From the NCBI GenBank assembly GCA_964534565.1, contig CAZHON010000002.1:124001-188000 (forward strand): a DNA stretch of 64,000 nucleotides. The letters run 5' to 3'. Each line of letters starts with the position of its first letter. Position 1 is the stretch's first letter. The position numbers and the translations under genes are program-made. The notes beneath the pieces are model-generated. The model searched no databases. It had not been told where the DNA came from and saw nothing but the letters and a program-made list of their open reading frames with translations. This document shows positions 25,777 through 33,616 of this stretch, in pieces. The stretch comes from CAZHON01 sp964534565. Its GTDB lineage: Bacteria; Patescibacteriota; Gracilibacteria; Peribacterales; Peribacteraceae.

Positions 25777-25851
25777 TGGCAGCTCCACGGGGAATCGAAC
25801 CCCGATTACAGGAATGAAAATCCTGCGTCCTAACCGTTAGACGATGGAGCC
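25777..25851 (-). tRNA. tRNA-Glu (anticodon TTC)
   Basis: A 75-nt cloverleaf with encoded CCA. Acceptor GGCTCCA/TGGAGCT (first pair G.U), anticodon loop TTTTCAT, T-arm GGGGTTCGATTCCCC. A TATACT box lies about 20 nt upstream on the minus strand. Confidence 0.97.
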
Positions 25852-25926
25852 GGGAAAGGTCAGCCCGCGCAGTATAGCCAAAATTATGGACATTCCTAGA
25901 ATAATTTGATACAATATTATTGAAAT

Positions 25927-26280
25927 ATGTCAAACACACACATCCGAACATCCAGTCTCCTTACATTGATTGTCGGTGCGACAATGGCCATTGCCGGTGG
26001 CATGCCACTCCTCCAAGCACAATTGGTGCCTACGCATCAGGGCGCAACGATGATGAGTGAACCGTTTCACACGGCAGCACCAACCGAACCAACGGACACC
26101 GATTCTGCAGGACGACTGTTGGGGCTCAGTATTTTTGTCATTCTCTTCGGAGGATTCTTGCACGCGCTCTACACACTTCGTGATGAGAAGCCTGTGCACA
26201 TCACCATTAAAAAGAAAGTAAAAGCGAAGAAGGAACCGGTGCTCAGTGAGCGATGGTTCTGGATGGAAATCAAAGTGTAA
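25927..26280 (+). CDS. Hypothetical membrane/exported protein
   Basis: A 117-aa protein with an N-terminal signal-like helix (about residues 10-32), a Thr/Pro-rich outside segment, a membrane helix (about 63-83, LLGLSIFVILFGGFLHALYTL) and a basic cytoplasmic tail (ITIKKKVKAKKEP). No family is recognised. TATTAT (25915-25920) ends 6 nt before the ATG, so it is predicted leaderless. Single gene. Confidence 0.65.
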   Translation: MSNTHIRTSSLLTLIVGATMAIAGGMPLLQAQLVPTHQGATMMSEPFHTAAPTEPTDTDSAGRLLGLSIFVILFGGFLHALYTLRDEKPVHITIKKKVKAKKEPVLSERWFWMEIKV

Positions 26281-26287
26281 AGAGAGG

Positions 26288-26324
26288 TCCGGCTTCGCCC
26301 CGCATGCGCGGGACTACGCCGGGA
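26288..26324. repeat. Palindromic mini-element, copy 1
   Basis: TCCGGCTTCGCCCC ... GGACTACGCCGGGA folds as an outer TCCGGC/GCCGGGA stem with an inner CCCGC/GCGGG stem. A shorter relative (TCCGGCTTCGTCC ... ACTTCGCCGTGA) interrupts the tRNA 3' copy at 55414-55446. Confidence 0.5.
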
Positions 26325-26348
26325 CAGTTTCGGAAAAATCCGAAACTG
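26325..26348. repeat. Perfect 10-bp hairpin
   Basis: CAGTTTCGGA-AAAA-TCCGAAACTG. It stands between the mini-element and a terminator; no T-run on the plus strand. Confidence 0.5.
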
Positions 26349-26369
26349 AAAAAGGCGGCTCGCGCCGCC
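26349..26369 (-). terminator. Strong minus-strand terminator
   Basis: Minus strand GGCGGC-GCGA-GCCGCC followed by TTTTTC. It ends the tiny unit starting near 26468 and any readthrough from pyrK. Confidence 0.8.
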
Positions 26370-26401
26370 CCCTCAGTTATTTGGAGGAGTCTGAGAACTG
26401 C

Positions 26402-26443
26402 TTAGCAGCAGCCGCCAGTACATCCGTCGCCACCGTTACGCAT
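26402..26443 (-). CDS. Possible 13-aa Gly/Cys peptide gene
   Basis: ATG to TAA encodes MRNGGDGCTGGCC, a glycine-rich peptide with three cysteines at its C-terminal half. It is the only short frame of note inside a self-contained unit: promoter at 26475-26503, about 25-nt leader, this frame, and a strong terminator 33 nt downstream. No ribosome binding site is visible and no maturation enzyme is adjacent, so the unit may instead be a non-coding RNA of about 115 nt. Confidence 0.3.
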   Translation of the reverse strand: MRNGGDGCTGGCC

Positions 26444-26474
26444 AAAGGTACGAGGGGAAAAAGTAAGTTTCTAG

Positions 26475-26503
26475 ATCATAGCGGGAGTCCTCTTTCCTGT
26501 CTA
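26475..26503 (-). promoter_or_regulatory. Promoter of the tiny unit
   Basis: TAGACA (26498-26503), 17 nt, TATGAT (26475-26480). This is one of the best consensus promoters in the window and no long gene follows it. Confidence 0.65.
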
Positions 26504-26592
26504 TCACTCCGACTTGACGAGTGATAATGGCAAGAGGAGGCCAAAAAGAGGACATTAAGAAAATCGGCTTCTATTAGCCATCTCTTAACCCT

Positions 26593-27450
26593 TTACTGAA
26601 ACATGTGTTTCTTGCCTAAATCATCTCGGTGGTACTGACCGAACTCCGTAATTTGTACGCATTGATCGTTTTTGACAACCGGTCCTTCGACACACAAACG
26701 AATGCCGAGAGGATCGACAACGCAGTTCCCACAGAGGCCGTATCCGCACTTCATGTAACGTTCCAAACTCAGCTGACTTGGAACATTGAGCTTCGCCGTG
26801 ATTTCGCTGATGCGCTTGAGCATCATCTCCGGTCCGCATGCGAACACCTGATCGACCGGTGAGCATTTCGCATTCTTTGCATCCTTAGAATCAACAGGAC
26901 ACTCCGTCAAAAGTTTTTCCATGATATCGACGTTGAATCCTTTGTATCCGACGGACCCATCGTTCGTTGCAATGTGGAGGGACACGTGCGGCAATGCTTC
27001 GAGTTCATCGAGGAAGAGGAGATGCTCTTTACTGCGGGCTCCCACAATCACTTCGAGGGTGCATCCGTGACCCACTGTTTCTGCTGCAACGAAATACATC
27101 GGGGCTGCTCCATATCCTCCTGCAACAAGCACAATGTGCTGACCCGGTTTCCATTCGTAGCTGGTGCCAAACGGCCCTCGTAGGCCTACCAAATCGCCTA
27201 CATCACACTTCGCGAGCTCGTTGGTCATATCCCCCACCGCAAAGAATGTCAGGTGAATGTTCGCCCCGTCATCGTACGCAACGGAGAGCGGCACTTCATC
27301 GACTCCCGGAAGCCACGCCATCACGAATTGTCCCGGCTTGGCACCCAGTGAGCCGTCGAAGACATACGTGCGCACCATCGCCGTGTTCTGGGTCACCTTG
27401 ATGATCCTGTAGGTGCGAGGGAGCCTGCTTTGAAGTGGGATGGAAGACAT
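26593..27450 (-). CDS. pyrK: Dihydroorotate dehydrogenase electron transfer subunit
   Basis: FAD/[2Fe-2S] partner of the class 1B dihydroorotate dehydrogenase, passing electrons to NAD+. The 285-aa product has an FNR-like fold with PGQFVMAWLPG (FAD), LVAGGYGAAPMYF (NAD) and the iron-sulfur cluster Cys set CGYGLCGNC ... C near residues 237-256. It lies 6 nt after pyrD, the usual order in 1B systems. Length is slightly above the typical 250-260 aa. Confidence 0.93.
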   Translation of the reverse strand: MSSIPLQSRLPRTYRIIKVTQNTAMVRTYVFDGSLGAKPGQFVMAWLPGVDEVPLSVAYDDGANIHLTFFAVGDMTNELAKCDVGDLVGLRGPFGTSYEWKPGQHIVLVAGGYGAAPMYFVAAETVGHGCTLEVIVGARSKEHLLFLDELEALPHVSLHIATNDGSVGYKGFNVDIMEKLLTECPVDSKDAKNAKCSPVDQVFACGPEMMLKRISEITAKLNVPSQLSLERYMKCGYGLCGNCVVDPLGIRLCVEGPVVKNDQCVQITEFGQYHRDDLGKKHMFQ

Positions 27451-27456
27451 GAGGTG

Positions 27457-28413
27457 TTAGGCAGTGTAGGGGTCTTTGCGCTTGAGGAGTTCTTGATGCA
27501 TTCCTCCGACCAACTCTTCGATATCGTTGATTCCTTCGTTCGTACACCACAATTGCATCTCATCACAGATTTTGGAGAACACATCGATCCCTCGGTCGCC
27601 GACGGCGGTTCCAACGCCAACGAGCGACGCTCCTGCGAGCATCATCTCGATTGCGTCTTCGCCCGTGTACGCACCTCCGGTTCCGATGATCGGCAATTTC
27701 CCGTCCGTTGCGGCATACACATCGGCGATGCAGCGCACGGCAATGGGCTTAATGGCACGACCGGAAAGTCCGCCTGTGTAGTTCGCGAGGATTGGCATGC
27801 GCGAACGCAGATCGACGGCCATGCCTGGGCCCACGGTATTGATGACGGTGAAGCCATCGGCACCGGCGCCGGCACATGCGCGAGCGATCGCGGCAATGCT
27901 CTCCACGTTCGGAGAAAGTTTGATGAAGACCGGAGTTTTGCCGCTCACTTTTTTCACCGCCTTCGTCACAGCAGCAGCGTCGGGTGCAGAGCACGCGAAG
28001 GGGCGACCGAATTCGTCGGCGATGTTTGGGCAACTGATATTCACTTCGAGGAAATCCGGCTTCAGTGTGAGTGTCGCCTCTGCAATCTGTGCATACCCCT
28101 CCACTGATTCCGAGATGACGTTTGCAATCAACGGCACAGGCTTATCTTTGTTGTAGTCGCCGATCTCCTCCTTCGCTTTCTCAGGGCCTGCATCGGGAAC
28201 GCCCACTGCATTGAGCGTCCAGTAATCGGTCGAGATGACGGTTGGGTTCGGGTGACCCTTGTGTTCGTGCAACCAAAGCGATTTTGTTGTGATTGCCCCT
28301 GCTCCGTTCTTTGCGACCAATCTCCAGGACGCAGCCGTAATACCCAAAATGCCGGAAGCCAACACCGTAGGGTTCGGGAAGGTCACTCCGAGGATTTTCT
28401 GGCTAAGGTTCAC
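27457..28413 (-). CDS. pyrD: Dihydroorotate dehydrogenase, catalytic subunit (class 1B)
   Basis: FMN enzyme oxidising dihydroorotate to orotate in UMP synthesis. The 318-aa TIM barrel has the family motifs NPTVLASGILG, NISCPNIADEFGR, PVFIKLSPN, NTVGPGMAVD, GGLSGRAIKPIA and PIIGTGGAYTGEDA. The GTG at 28413 is 6 nt after TAAACT (28420-28425), hence leaderless. Other de novo pyrimidine genes are not in the window except pyrG. Confidence 0.94.
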   Translation of the reverse strand: MNLSQKILGVTFPNPTVLASGILGITAASWRLVAKNGAGAITTKSLWLHEHKGHPNPTVISTDYWTLNAVGVPDAGPEKAKEEIGDYNKDKPVPLIANVISESVEGYAQIAEATLTLKPDFLEVNISCPNIADEFGRPFACSAPDAAAVTKAVKKVSGKTPVFIKLSPNVESIAAIARACAGAGADGFTVINTVGPGMAVDLRSRMPILANYTGGLSGRAIKPIAVRCIADVYAATDGKLPIIGTGGAYTGEDAIEMMLAGASLVGVGTAVGDRGIDVFSKICDEMQLWCTNEGINDIEELVGGMHQELLKRKDPYTA

Positions 28414-28449
28414 ACTGAGAGTTTACACAGTCCTCTCGTCGGAGAACAT

Positions 28450-28489
28450 AAAAAAAATGCGTCGACTAGGGTTACCCCTAGCCGACGCA
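28450..28489 (-). terminator. Very strong minus-strand terminator
   Basis: Minus strand TGCGTCGGCTAGGG pairs with CCCTAGTCGACGCA (one G.U) and is followed by eight T. It ends the small membrane-protein unit and insulates pyrD. Confidence 0.9.
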
Positions 28490-28545
28490 ACAAGCCGATT
28501 CTTCTACCCGAGGGCGAAGAAGTGAACTTGAATGATTCATTCGGG

Positions 28546-28767
28546 CTATGGATTTTCAATCCACTCCGAGGAGTTCATCCAAGCTCCAGGCAAGCAAATC
28601 CTGATCGTGTCGGCGCGTAGCTCGATTTGCGTATGACGCGTCAAGGCTTCGAAGAAGCGATGAATATTCGTCACAATTGCTGCGGCAACAATGAACAGGA
28701 GGGCCACGAGAAGGCCAAGAAGCAAAGTGATGTCTCCCAATTCAAGCGAGTTCTCGAAGGAGTACAC
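28546..28767 (-). CDS. Small single-pass membrane protein
   Basis: A 73-aa frame starting GTG (MYSFENSLELGD) with one membrane helix (about 13-34, ITLLLGLLVALLFIVAAAIVT) and a cytoplasmic tail. No family is recognised. It is supported by a promoter far upstream (28945-28972) and a strong terminator downstream. A weak -10-like hexamer is all that precedes the GTG. It carries the 12-mer GCTTGCCTGGAG that recurs at 25702 and 56177. Confidence 0.5.
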   Translation of the reverse strand: MYSFENSLELGDITLLLGLLVALLFIVAAAIVTNIHRFFEALTRHTQIELRADTIRICLPGAWMNSSEWIENP

Positions 28768-28944
28768 AACTCAGACAGTCGGCCCGTCTCGGGCTTTGTA
28801 CCAGCACGCTGCTGGCAAGCTGCGAGACCGATGTTTGGGAGACGCTGCGGTAGCGTCATGCGTGACCCATACGATCGGCTCACAAAGGATGAAAAGGAAC
28901 ATCCAAACCCTTTCTGCTGGATAACCAGCGTTGAGGTTGCGCAG
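28768..28944 (-). other. Structured leader or RNA between pyrG and the small gene
   Basis: A 177-nt stretch downstream of a good minus-strand promoter. It holds several stems (CGCTGG/CCAGC near 28915-28935, GTCTCG/CGAGAC and CCAGCA/TGCTGG near 28795-28860) and no convincing frame. It could be the leader of the small membrane protein or a separate RNA. Confidence 0.35.
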
Positions 28945-28972
28945 ATCCTATCCCCCTTTTCTTAGGAGTCAA
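28945..28972 (-). promoter_or_regulatory. Promoter downstream of pyrG
   Basis: TTGACT (28967-28972), 16 nt, TAGGAT (28945-28950), starting just after the pyrG stop. Confidence 0.6.
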
Positions 28973-28986
28973 TATGTTTTCTTGCC

Positions 28987-30654
28987 CTACTTCGTCGCAG
29001 CCTTCAAAAGCCCTAGGAACAGCGGATGCGGGCGGTGTGGGCGGCTCTGGAATTCCGGGTGGAACTGGCTTCCCATCATGAATGGATGGCCTTCGATCTC
29101 CACAATCTCCGCAAGACCCGTCTTCGGCCAAATACCGCTGAACTTGAGTCCCGCCTTCTCCAACTTCTCCTTGAATGCATTGTTGAATTCGTAGCGATGG
29201 CGGTGGCGCTCGCTAATCGTCTGACTTCCGTAGAGTGCACGCGCCTTCGTCCCCGGAAGGAGCAAACATTCGTAGGCACCGAGGCGGAGTGTTCCACCTT
29301 TGTCTTTGCCATGGTGTTGACCCGGCAAGAAGTGCACGACGTATTTATCGCGTGTCAGTTTGCCTGCTTCATCGAACTCCTCACTCGTCAGTTTGCTATC
29401 ACCATAGACACTGCGAGCGAACTCAATCGTAAGAATCTGCGCACCCAAGCAGAGTCCCAAGTAGGGAACTTTGTGCGTACGTGCATAGTTTGCTGCGGCG
29501 ATCTTTCCTTCGATTCCGCGGATTCCGAATCCTCCGGGAACCACGATCCCTGCTGCACTCTTCAGTTGTTCCCATGCCTTCGCATCTTTCTTCTCCAGCT
29601 TCTCGCTGTCGACCCACACAATGTGCGCCTTGCGCTGACAGAACACTGCTGCGGATTTGATTGCTTCGATAACGCTCAAGTAAGCGTCTTCCAAGTCCGT
29701 GTACTTTCCGACGAGTGCGATTGCGATGTCGTCCTTCACCTTGTCCGCACGCTTGCGGCCGTCTTCCCAATCCTTCATATCTGGCTTCAGATTGCCAAGA
29801 TTCAGGCGCTTGCCGATGATCTGCGCGACGGAATGTTGGTTGAAGTTGAGTGGCACATCGTAGATCGAACGAACCGTTGGAGCAGGAATCACCGCGGCCC
29901 TAGGCACGTCACAGAACGCACTGATTTTATCGAGCAAATTCTCCGGCACTTCCTGGTCTGCACGAGCGAGAATCATGTCCGGCTGGAGACCGTTGCGACG
30001 GAGCTCACGCACGCTGTGCTGCGTCGGCTTGGTCTTCAGTTCCTTGCTGGCCGCAAGGTATGGCAAGAGTGTGAGGTGGATGTGGAACACGCGCTCCGGA
30101 CCCAATTCACTCTTCAACTGACGAATGGCTTCCAAGTACGGTTCTCCTTCAATGTCCCCCACCGTTCCTCCGATCTCCAACATCAACACATCGGCACTCA
30201 TTCCTTTGGCAGCTTCTTTGATCTTCTTTTTAATCGCATCGGTAATGTGCGGCACGACCTGAATCGTTCCTCCGAGGAACTCTCCGCGGCGCTCGCGACC
30301 AAGCACGTCCTGGTAAATCTGACCCGTCGTTACCGTGGAATACTTGCTCATTGGCTCATCGATGAAGCGCTCGTAGTGACCAAGGTCCAAGTCGGTCTCT
30401 GCTCCGTCATCTGTGACGAACACTTCGCCGTGCTGAAATGGACTCATGGTTCCAGGGTCCACGTTCAAGTAGGGATCGAGTTTTTGGACTCCGATCTTCA
30501 ACCCCGCTGCTTTCAAAATCGCGCCAATGCTTGCGGCTGCAATCCCCTTTCCCAAGCTGCTACTTACTCCTCCGGTTACGACAATAAACCGGGTCTCTGT
30601 TCCTGTCCGCTTGCGCGAACCTTTGGAACCCCGGGAAGAACTTGTTTTAACCAT
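28987..30654 (-). CDS. pyrG: CTP synthase
   Basis: Converts UTP to CTP using glutamine. The 555-aa product has the synthetase domain (GGVSSSLGKGIAAASIG; DPYLNVDPGTMSP; FQHGEVFVTDDGAETDLDLGHYERF in two adjoining blocks) and a C-terminal glutaminase with the nucleophile Cys in YLGLCLGAQ and the HPEFQSRP end. It has a short basic, serine-rich N-terminal extension (about 20 residues). The promoter TTGTTC-16-TAGAAT (30694-30721) gives a leader of about 33 nt. It follows the nucleotide-like cluster on the same strand. Confidence 0.97.
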   Translation of the reverse strand: MVKTSSSRGSKGSRKRTGTETRFIVVTGGVSSSLGKGIAAASIGAILKAAGLKIGVQKLDPYLNVDPGTMSPFQHGEVFVTDDGAETDLDLGHYERFIDEPMSKYSTVTTGQIYQDVLGRERRGEFLGGTIQVVPHITDAIKKKIKEAAKGMSADVLMLEIGGTVGDIEGEPYLEAIRQLKSELGPERVFHIHLTLLPYLAASKELKTKPTQHSVRELRRNGLQPDMILARADQEVPENLLDKISAFCDVPRAAVIPAPTVRSIYDVPLNFNQHSVAQIIGKRLNLGNLKPDMKDWEDGRKRADKVKDDIAIALVGKYTDLEDAYLSVIEAIKSAAVFCQRKAHIVWVDSEKLEKKDAKAWEQLKSAAGIVVPGGFGIRGIEGKIAAANYARTHKVPYLGLCLGAQILTIEFARSVYGDSKLTSEEFDEAGKLTRDKYVVHFLPGQHHGKDKGGTLRLGAYECLLLPGTKARALYGSQTISERHRHRYEFNNAFKEKLEKAGLKFSGIWPKTGLAEIVEIEGHPFMMGSQFHPEFQSRPHRPHPLFLGLLKAATK

Positions 30655-30693
30655 CAGGAAACTTGGGCGGAAACGGGGGAAGGCCCGAGAGCT

Positions 30694-30721
30694 ATTCTAC
30701 GCAAAATGTGACTGAGAACAA
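30694..30721 (-). promoter_or_regulatory. pyrG promoter
   Basis: TTGTTC (30716-30721), 16 nt, TAGAAT (30694-30699). Confidence 0.55.
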
Positions 30722-30723
30722 GA

Positions 30724-31623
30724 TCAATGATTGGCTTCCCGCAAGTCCCCTGCCTCGTACAAATCGACCGTAACATGGGCATTCCCGAGGGATTGAGCGG
30801 AATCACTGACATTCTTCAATTCAAACTGACGCAAAACACCTTTCGCCACACCCACTCCGTTTGTACGTCCGGCATGCAATGCGGTAGAGCCAATATGAAA
30901 AACAGGAATCCTCTCTCCGTCGCGTGTCACCTGAGGACGAAGGACCGCATGATGTTTGGCGACATTGAGATTGAAATTTGTCACAAGGAATTGGCGAGGA
31001 TCCATTTGCTCTGGCAACGGCACCACTTGGCGCATGGATGCCAAAGTTCGACGCCCTTCACCCCCCATGAACATGCTTTCAATGGAATGACGCGTCATGA
31101 CTTGCTCATGGAACACGCAAGCAGAGAGTCCTGCAGGAACATTGATCGAACCGTCTGCGTTGGGAACTCCTTCAAAGCTAACATCTCCTGCCTGCATCAC
31201 GCGCGCCAGTTGTTGCCACCCTGAAACGCGGGCGCTGTCGGGCAACAGTCCTGCATGCATGAATGGGATTTTTATATTCTCACGGAGCATGTTGCGCATT
31301 TCTGTGATCACCTGCTCACCTGCCTGTCCATTCACGTGTGTGATGCGCGTGACGAATTCCAAGTCCGAACCCTTGAGAGCATATTCGGCCGTTCGATCTT
31401 CAAACGCAGTCACTCCCAACTGAGCTGCAAAGCTGCGAACATGACCCACAATGAGTCCATTGAACTGAGTCAGAATTTCGTGAGCGACCACCCTTTCTTC
31501 GGGATTCAATGGAATTGTCCCCTCTAAACGAAAAGATGGTGTTTTATAGAAACGATGCGGCTCTTCTTCCTCTCCTATATTTGTCAGATACCCATCACCG
31601 GTGATGTAGGCGAGGTTGGACAT
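30724..31623 (-). CDS. Unknown protein, fourth gene of the URC1-like cluster
   Basis: A 299-aa soluble protein that I do not recognise. It is mixed alpha/beta with no signal peptide or membrane helix. Notable conserved-looking stretches are HEILTQFNGLIVGHVRSFAAQLG (about 48-70), MHAGLLPDSARVSGWQQLARVMQAG (about 121-145) and a His-rich C-terminal third (NVAKHHAVLRPQV, IPVFHIGSTALHAGRTNG). It is 18 nt after the TrpF-like gene in a tight same-strand run, so it should act in the same pathway. An enzyme or binding protein are both possible. Confidence 0.75.
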   Translation of the reverse strand: MSNLAYITGDGYLTNIGEEEEPHRFYKTPSFRLEGTIPLNPEERVVAHEILTQFNGLIVGHVRSFAAQLGVTAFEDRTAEYALKGSDLEFVTRITHVNGQAGEQVITEMRNMLRENIKIPFMHAGLLPDSARVSGWQQLARVMQAGDVSFEGVPNADGSINVPAGLSACVFHEQVMTRHSIESMFMGGEGRRTLASMRQVVPLPEQMDPRQFLVTNFNLNVAKHHAVLRPQVTRDGERIPVFHIGSTALHAGRTNGVGVAKGVLRQFELKNVSDSAQSLGNAHVTVDLYEAGDLREANH

Positions 31624-31641
31624 GGCAGTTGTAACGTATTC

Positions 31642-32415
31642 CTATCGAGATTCAGGCTGCAAGGCACGATTGGCCCTAATGACATAATGTCCGGCACGTC
31701 TGGTATCGAGGATATTCGTATCCGGATCGAACAATTTCGATTCGGCATCCACAGAGAATCTGGGAGTACGCAGAATACTTCTCGTTGCATTGATTGTGGC
31801 TTCAATCGTTTCGGCAGATTGGCCGCCCGCGATGACGATACCCAGTTTTGGCAATTCATCACGAAGCAATAAAAGATTCGGCTTCATCAATTCCATGTCA
31901 CATGGCTTTCCGGTTCCACGAGAAGCGTCGAGTAGGACATAGTGGATATAATCACGAATCTCGAATAACGCATCGTAGAGCATTGTCGTATTTTCATAAT
32001 CCTCGGGAGATGTTTGGTAGACGAGAGCAACATCTCGCAATTCATTCCGAATTTTCTTCAATTGTTCCGGCGTCGGCTGACCGTTCAACTGAAGCAGATC
32101 GGGCCTCGCATGCATCATACGATCGATCAAATTGATGCAACTGTTGGGAAAGGCATCGTCCCCTTTCATTTCATAGTGCACTGCCGTTGAAACCCCATTT
32201 TGCATTGTTAGATCCAAAAGGTTGCGAAGGTCGCGCTCACTTTGAACATGACGCTTCGACATCTGTTCACCATACACCGTTCGTGCGGACGCCAGGAATT
32301 CCGCCATCACATCGTGCGTTCGCTTTCCTTCACGAGCTTCGTCTACAGCGGCAAGATGCGTCACTTGTTCTGAAGTAGTGAGCCCCGTGACGCCGATGTA
32401 ATTGGGAGTGTGCAT
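31642..32415 (-). CDS. TrpF-like (phosphoribosylanthranilate isomerase fold) protein
   Basis: A 257-aa TIM-barrel protein whose landmarks follow TrpF in order: YIGVTGLTTSEQV (6-18, TrpF KICGLT), DLLQLNGQPTPEQL (about 101-114, TrpF VQLHGDE), YVLLDASRGTGKPCD (about 156-170, TrpF LLDS...GGTGKTFD), LGIVIAGGQSAETI (about 187-200) and FSVDAESKLFD (TrpF VDVSSGVE). The catalytic Cys of KICG is replaced (IGVTG), while the Asp in LLDAS remains. So it is probably not an anthranilate isomerase, but may act on another N-phosphoribosyl compound. It lies 5 nt after the URC1-like gene. Confidence 0.65.
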   Translation of the reverse strand: MHTPNYIGVTGLTTSEQVTHLAAVDEAREGKRTHDVMAEFLASARTVYGEQMSKRHVQSERDLRNLLDLTMQNGVSTAVHYEMKGDDAFPNSCINLIDRMMHARPDLLQLNGQPTPEQLKKIRNELRDVALVYQTSPEDYENTTMLYDALFEIRDYIHYVLLDASRGTGKPCDMELMKPNLLLLRDELPKLGIVIAGGQSAETIEATINATRSILRTPRFSVDAESKLFDPDTNILDTRRAGHYVIRANRALQPESR

Positions 32416-32420
32416 AGAGA

Positions 32421-33602
32421 TTATTTGGTACCGTCTGCGCGCTCGGCAGCAGCACCGTATCCACTACCTACTTTTGCATCAATCTCCACACGGGCGCGAG
32501 CCGGGATGCGTTCGTCGGGAAGAGATACTGCCTTCTCAATCCAAATTCCTGCCTTCTGCATCGGGGCCATTTTATGCGGGCTCATTGTCAAAAGCTGACT
32601 GACACGACGAACATTGAGCATGAGCATCGGAGCAACCTTGGACCAGTCCAAACGACCATCCACACCTCCCATCACATTCTGCGTGCATTCGAAGTAGCGA
32701 CTTGCATCGTCTCCATCCGGATGACTTTCGCGCGCCTGATACACAAGATGTTTTGGTACGCTGCCGAATCCTCTTCCTTGAGCAACGTAACGGATGAGAA
32801 CCCCCAGCCCTCCTTCCTGCGCCTGCTCAATACACTTCTCCAATGCGAACGTGAGATACGCACGACATGTGCAACGCAACGCACCAATGTCTCCATCATC
32901 ACAACTGTCATGCGGGCGCATCGTAATTGGCACATCCGGTTTTCCGATAAGCGCGGGGTCTCCGAGAATCAATGCTTGATACCCACCAATAGGCGGAATG
33001 AATACTTTCAAATCCATTCGCTCTGTCAGTTGAGGAAATGCACCGCAAAGACACGACTGCAATTTCGCGCGAAATTCCCGTTCCTTCATTCCCAAATTGC
33101 GCGCGACTTCGGGCAAGTACCACACCTGCTCACCCACAACCTCCGTTCCCTTAATTACTCCATCCTTATCAAGCACTCCCGGCTGACCATTGTGATGATC
33201 TACATCCGCCTTCAAGCGACCGTCTCGTAATGCTGCTTCAATTTCAGGCAATTGATAGTAACTCGTATTCACTGCTGCGCTTGGATACAAATTCGGCACA
33301 TTTGGAAATGCCGTCTGCGTGCGATGTCCCCACGGATCAATCGCCCAAATGGAATGAGGATCTTTCCATGTATCAAAAGGACCGATATCCACTGCCGGTT
33401 CCGTAAGGTCCAATTTCGGTGAGTGTCTGCGGGGTAACTGCCCTGTCACGCGCGCCATCGATCGATGGAACCCATATAAATCTCCATGGAATCCGAATGC
33501 ATTTCCATGCAACGAATCGTCTGCAATGGAAACGATCGGGCCTCGCTTCTCAGCGGTTTCTGCACCCCATTGAATCGGATACGGCTTCGGATGTTTGGAC
33601 AT
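32421..33602 (-). CDS. urc1: GTP cyclohydrolase II-like protein, URC1 type
   Basis: A 393-aa protein of the URC1 branch of GTP cyclohydrolase II. Known URC1 proteins act in a uracil-degradation route in yeasts and some bacteria. Family landmarks are WGAETAEKRGPIV at the N-terminus, IGPFDTWKDPHSIWAIDPWGH, FIPPIGGYQALI, the zinc-ligand set HDSCDDGDIGALRCTC (about 230-245), and the ending LPDERIPARARVEIDAKVGSGY. The usual KEGRALG loop reads AQGRGFG. Partners URC4 (DUF1688), a uracil phosphoribosyltransferase and urea-degrading enzymes are not in the window. ATG at 33602, 14 nt after the preceding gene. Confidence 0.85.
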   Translation of the reverse strand: MSKHPKPYPIQWGAETAEKRGPIVSIADDSLHGNAFGFHGDLYGFHRSMARVTGQLPRRHSPKLDLTEPAVDIGPFDTWKDPHSIWAIDPWGHRTQTAFPNVPNLYPSAAVNTSYYQLPEIEAALRDGRLKADVDHHNGQPGVLDKDGVIKGTEVVGEQVWYLPEVARNLGMKEREFRAKLQSCLCGAFPQLTERMDLKVFIPPIGGYQALILGDPALIGKPDVPITMRPHDSCDDGDIGALRCTCRAYLTFALEKCIEQAQEGGLGVLIRYVAQGRGFGSVPKHLVYQARESHPDGDDASRYFECTQNVMGGVDGRLDWSKVAPMLMLNVRRVSQLLTMSPHKMAPMQKAGIWIEKAVSLPDERIPARARVEIDAKVGSGYGAAAERADGTK

Positions 33603-33616
33603 AGAAAGAGGAGGAA

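Noticed and set aside
29026..30711. 561-codon open frame on the plus strand opposite pyrG
   Set aside because: It is an antisense shadow of a certain CTP synthase gene; its translation shows no domain, and is rich in Cys/His/Arg as shadow frames are.
31642..32415. Genuine phosphoribosylanthranilate isomerase (trpF)
   Set aside because: The fold landmarks match but the catalytic Cys is missing and there are no trp genes nearby; called TrpF-like only.
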